DNA of 64,000 bases from JAQUOA01 sp037443785 (GTDB lineage Bacteria > Bacteroidota > Ignavibacteria > UBA10030 > UBA8401): assembly GCA_037443785.1 (NCBI GenBank), contig JBBINR010000014.1, positions 13,227 through 77,226 on the forward strand, in the 5' to 3' direction. Positions 61,081 through 64,000 of the stretch are shown piece after piece. Position numbers and translations under genes: made by a program. The notes under the pieces are model-generated. The model was given only the letters and a program-made list of their open reading frames with translations, had not been told where the DNA came from and did no database searches. The number at the start of each line of letters is the position of its first letter. Position 1 is the stretch's first letter.

Positions 61081-64000
61081 TTAATTACTATCGATCGTTT
61101 TTCGGATCGTCGAAAAAATCGAATCGAACTTATACGGCTTTGTCAAAACATTTTTAATTCCCTTGCGCAGAAGTTCAGATCTGGTCATCGTATCAAGATA
61201 TCCGGATGAAACGATCACCCGTACGTCGGGATTAATTTTCTTCAGTCGTTCAAACAATTCTTCGCCTCCCATATTCGGCATACCAAGGTCAGTAATGACC
61301 AACTTGATCTCATCCTTGCTTTCCATATAGGTTTTGATCGCTTCGTACCCATCCACAGCCGAAAGTACTTTATAGCCTTCATCCTGCAAACTTTCAATTA
61401 AAATTTCCCGAAGCATTTCTTCATCATCCACAATTAAGATCGTTTCGTTGTTATTCTGAATCATTTCTTCCTGCATTGTTTGTGTGTGAGTAATATCTGT
61501 TGCGATAGCTGGAAAGTACATTGTAAAAGTTGTTCCCTTTCCTTTCTCGCTCTGCACCGTGATGTGCGCTTGATGTAATTTAATGATTCCATGAACGATT
61601 GCAAGACCTAAACCGGTTCCTTTACCGCGTGCTTTCGTGGAATAAAACGGTTCAAAGATTCTTTGCTGGACTTCTTCGCTCATTCCAATGCCTGTATCTC
61701 CAATGCTAACAACGATGTATCGATCATTTTCAGCATCTACGAATTGTTTTTTTACAATGTCTCTTGAAATGGTATCGACCGAAATTTTCAATATTCCACC
61801 ATCCGGCATCGCATCTTTCGCATTCAATGCAAGATTAACAAATGCTTGATGCAAATGCCCTGCATCTCCCACGATCATCGTCGGGACATCGGTAAGATTT
61901 GAAGTCACCGTGATATTTTTGGGAAGAAAATGAGCAAGAAAATCTCTCACTTCTTCGACAACAACACGAGCCGGAAGGGGTTTTAACTCAGCTTGTTCGG
62001 GGCGGGCAAACAACAGCAGCTGCTTTGAAATTGAGGCGCCGCGTTCCGATGCGTCAATAATTTTATTGATATACGAAACAATTTTAGGATTCTCGGTCGT
62101 TTTATTTTTTACCAATTCGGCCATTCCAAGAATCATCGCGAGAAGATTGTTGAAATCATGCGCAATTCCACCGGCAAGCGTACCGATGCTTTCCATCTTT
62201 TGCGCCTGCATTAACTGCTGTTCGAGCCGCTTTTTATCGGTAATATCACGGATCGTTCCGCTGTAATACAGCACCAGATTATCATCTGTTCGTTCTACTG
62301 TTGACGTAATTAAAACGTTCACTTCAGCACCGTCTTTTTTCCGCAGTGATACTTCAACATCTTTTGCGTATGATTTATTTTCGATTGAACGCTTAAATTT
62401 GTCACGATCTGCCGGATTAAAATAAACATCGGTTCCGATGTTCAGCGCAAACAATTCTTCCTTCGACGAATAGCCGAGCATTTCCACAAGCGCCGGGTTG
62501 GCATCCACAAATTTCCCGTCATCCGTGCTGATATAAATTCCATCTTTTGACTCTTCAAACAAAGCGCGATATTTTTCTTCACTTTTTCGAAGCGCTTCTT
62601 CGGCAAGTTTTCTATCGGTGATATCTCTCTGTGTTCCCCACACTCCCGTCCACATATCATTTTCAAGAATGCCAATGGCGTTGTTCAAAAAGAATTTTTG
62701 GTTGCCGCTTACGTCTATTTCATGAGATTCCTGATCAAAAAATCGGTATCCCTTTGAAATAAATTCTCGCATGTAATCAATATTGCGCGGGTCGGTCGGG
62801 ACAAGAAGTGCTTCGATTCGCGTTCCGATGGCATCTTCCACCGAAATAAATCCATACATTTTTGCGAGAACAGCATTACATTCTATAATAAAGCTTCGAT
62901 CGAACATCATGGCAATTTGTTCATCGACCGGGAGGTGAATCGAAATCGGTTCTACAAACGATGTCCGGTAAATTCCTTCCGAGCTTTGCTCAACAAATGC
63001 ACGGTAGCGCTCCTCCTTTTCTCGAAGTTCCTTTTCCGATTCTTTTCGTTCAGTGATATCGCGGAAAATTCCCTGCAGCACAATCCGTTTATTATCCAAC
63101 CGAATAACGCTCGATTTAATTTCAACCGGGATAGATTTTCCATGTGCATCAATCACTTCAAATTCTATGGCATGCCCTCCAAGCATCAAAATTTGTTCTC
63201 TGAAGATCATCAAAGCTTCATCTACTTTCGTCGGCGGATGAAGCTGTGAATGGTGCATGCCGATAATTTCAGATCGTGTCCGCTTCAATAATTTTTCCGC
63301 CTCGGCATTTGCATCAATAATAACGCCAGTTTTTGTATCGGCAATGAATACGGCATCTTTTGCATTTTCAAACAGCGACCGAAAACGTAATTCCGATTCA
63401 AGGAGCGCGTCTTCAGCTTGTTTTCGCTCAGTAATATCACGAGCGATTACTTGTGCCGCTCTTTGGCCTTCATACGTAAACGGAATTGAAAGAACTTCTA
63501 CACTGACGGTCGAACCGTTCAAACGCATCCATTTTTGTTCAAGGCTCGGCACAGGTTCATCGGAATAGACTTTTTGAACGCGCTCTAACGCAATGGAATG
63601 ATAATCGGGATGAACATACTCCATAATAGATCTGCCAATCAATTGATCGGAATTTTCAGCGCCAATCAAGCTCAGTGCTGCCTGATTAACAAATTTGACA
63701 ATCCCGTTAACGTGCACAATGAGAGCATTTGGAGAATATTCCACCAGCGTACGATATCGTTCTTCGCTTTCACGTAAAAGTTTTTCAACTTTGGTCTGCT
63801 CTTCAATATGCTTCGTCATCTCAATGTTTTGCTCACGAACTTCGCGGAAAAGCCGGTTATTGGCGATGGCAACCGCGATATGATTCGCAACAATTTGAAG
63901 ATGCTCAAGATCAACTGCAGAAAATTTACGCGGCGTATCAATCGTATATAATCCCATCAATCCTATAATGGTATGACCGATCAACAATGGTGCGCCGGCA
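61081..64000 (-). CDS. Multi-PAS hybrid histidine kinase (5' end outside window)
   Basis: The frame is open to the right edge; codons before the TTG at 63987 read AGAP, continuing a GAF domain (LLIGHTIIGLMGLYTIDTP), so the true start lies outside. Domains in order: partial GAF, four PAS/PAC units (each beginning near E-E-R-Y-R and ending D-I-T-(D/E)-(R/K)-K), HisKA with GGIAHDFNNLLAMILGMAEL, HATPase (GDTGIGMS, GTGLGLAIVHG) and a C-terminal receiver with the phospho-Asp in LVITDLGMPNMGG. It has no transmembrane segment here and probably senses redox or small-molecule signals in the cytosol. It likely forms a phosphorelay with a histidine phosphotransfer protein encoded elsewhere. Confidence 0.95.
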   Translation of the reverse strand, partial: AGAPLLIGHTIIGLMGLYTIDTPRKFSAVDLEHLQIVANHIAVAIANNRLFREVREQNIEMTKHIEEQTKVEKLLRESEERYRTLVEYSPNALIVHVNGIVKFVNQAALSLIGAENSDQLIGRSIMEYVHPDYHSIALERVQKVYSDEPVPSLEQKWMRLNGSTVSVEVLSIPFTYEGQRAAQVIARDITERKQAEDALLESELRFRSLFENAKDAVFIADTKTGVIIDANAEAEKLLKRTRSEIIGMHHSQLHPPTKVDEALMIFREQILMLGGHAIEFEVIDAHGKSIPVEIKSSVIRLDNKRIVLQGIFRDITERKESEKELREKEERYRAFVEQSSEGIYRTSFVEPISIHLPVDEQIAMMFDRSFIIECNAVLAKMYGFISVEDAIGTRIEALLVPTDPRNIDYMREFISKGYRFFDQESHEIDVSGNQKFFLNNAIGILENDMWTGVWGTQRDITDRKLAEEALRKSEEKYRALFEESKDGIYISTDDGKFVDANPALVEMLGYSSKEELFALNIGTDVYFNPADRDKFKRSIENKSYAKDVEVSLRKKDGAEVNVLITSTVERTDDNLVLYYSGTIRDITDKKRLEQQLMQAQKMESIGTLAGGIAHDFNNLLAMILGMAELVKNKTTENPKIVSYINKIIDASERGASISKQLLLFARPEQAELKPLPARVVVEEVRDFLAHFLPKNITVTSNLTDVPTMIVGDAGHLHQAFVNLALNAKDAMPDGGILKISVDTISRDIVKKQFVDAENDRYIVVSIGDTGIGMSEEVQQRIFEPFYSTKARGKGTGLGLAIVHGIIKLHQAHITVQSEKGKGTTFTMYFPAIATDITHTQTMQEEMIQNNNETILIVDDEEMLREILIESLQDEGYKVLSAVDGYEAIKTYMESKDEIKLVITDLGMPNMGGEELFERLKKINPDVRVIVSSGYLDTMTRSELLRKGIKNVLTKPYKFDSIFSTIRKTIDSN

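Noticed and set aside
1..64000. CRISPR arrays, rRNA or tRNA genes
   Set aside because: No regularly spaced direct repeats, no rRNA-like stretches and no cloverleaf with a GGTTCGA-type arm were seen on either strand. A covariance search would settle this.

Overview
The window looks like a chromosome segment from a bacterium of the Bacteroidota/Chlorobiota (FCB) group, most like the Ignavibacteria. The basis is at least ten large secreted proteins ending in a type IX secretion (T9SS) sorting domain with the NYPNPFNP signature, Reg_prop/Y_Y_Y sensor kinases, an oxoacid:ferredoxin oxidoreductase, GlnRS and promoters resembling the Bacteroidota TAnnTTTG type. The assignment is inferred from gene content. 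No rRNA, tRNA or CRISPR array was seen. Almost everything up to 43 kb is on the minus strand.

Layout. 1-3 kb: an operon for a four-subunit 2-oxoacid:ferredoxin oxidoreductase with a small membrane protein between beta and gamma. 3.2-6.3 kb: a secreted BNR-propeller protein behind a DUF2062 membrane protein. 6.5 kb: a plus-strand small ORF with its own terminator. 6.8-15.7 kb: T9SS cargo, including an adjacent GH53 galactanase and GH31 glycosidase and one orphan sorting-domain remnant. 15.9-34.2 kb: three copies of the same gene order (T9SS cargo, terminator, propeller histidine kinase, NarL-type regulator) plus a lone receiver protein. 34.5-40.8 kb: one T9SS gene cut in two by a 3,371-bp IS1595-family element with 23-bp inverted ends and an exact 8-bp target duplication. 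Its cargo is a winged-helix-like protein, a possible BECR-type nuclease, a 46-residue ORF coupled to the transposase and two candidate plus-strand structured RNAs. 41.3 kb: glnS. 43.3-45.5 kb: two plus-strand glycosyltransferases. 45.5-51.0 kb: a tightly packed minus-strand operon of nucleotidyltransferase-like protein, radical SAM enzyme, methyltransferase, ABC exporter and membrane-anchored deaminase. 51.2-52.1 kb: lspA and a small cytosolic protein. 52.4-60.1 kb: a T9SS protein behind a textbook sigma-54 promoter, a PEGA-domain protein kinase with a TPR-like partner, a GAF-type sigma-54 activator and a lipoprotein. 60.2-64 kb: a TIGR01777 epimerase-like protein and a multi-PAS hybrid kinase running off the right edge.

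How it fits together. The window is mostly about making and controlling an outer-surface secretome. T9SS cargo carries carbohydrate-active or propeller/LamG domains, and the neighbouring kinases have large periplasmic propellers. The 52-60 kb locus suggests a sigma-54 circuit in which a GAF activator could drive a nearby T9SS gene. The most notable feature is the cargo-bearing IS1595 element: its ends, its target duplication and the in-frame restoration of the split gene can all be read directly from the sequence.
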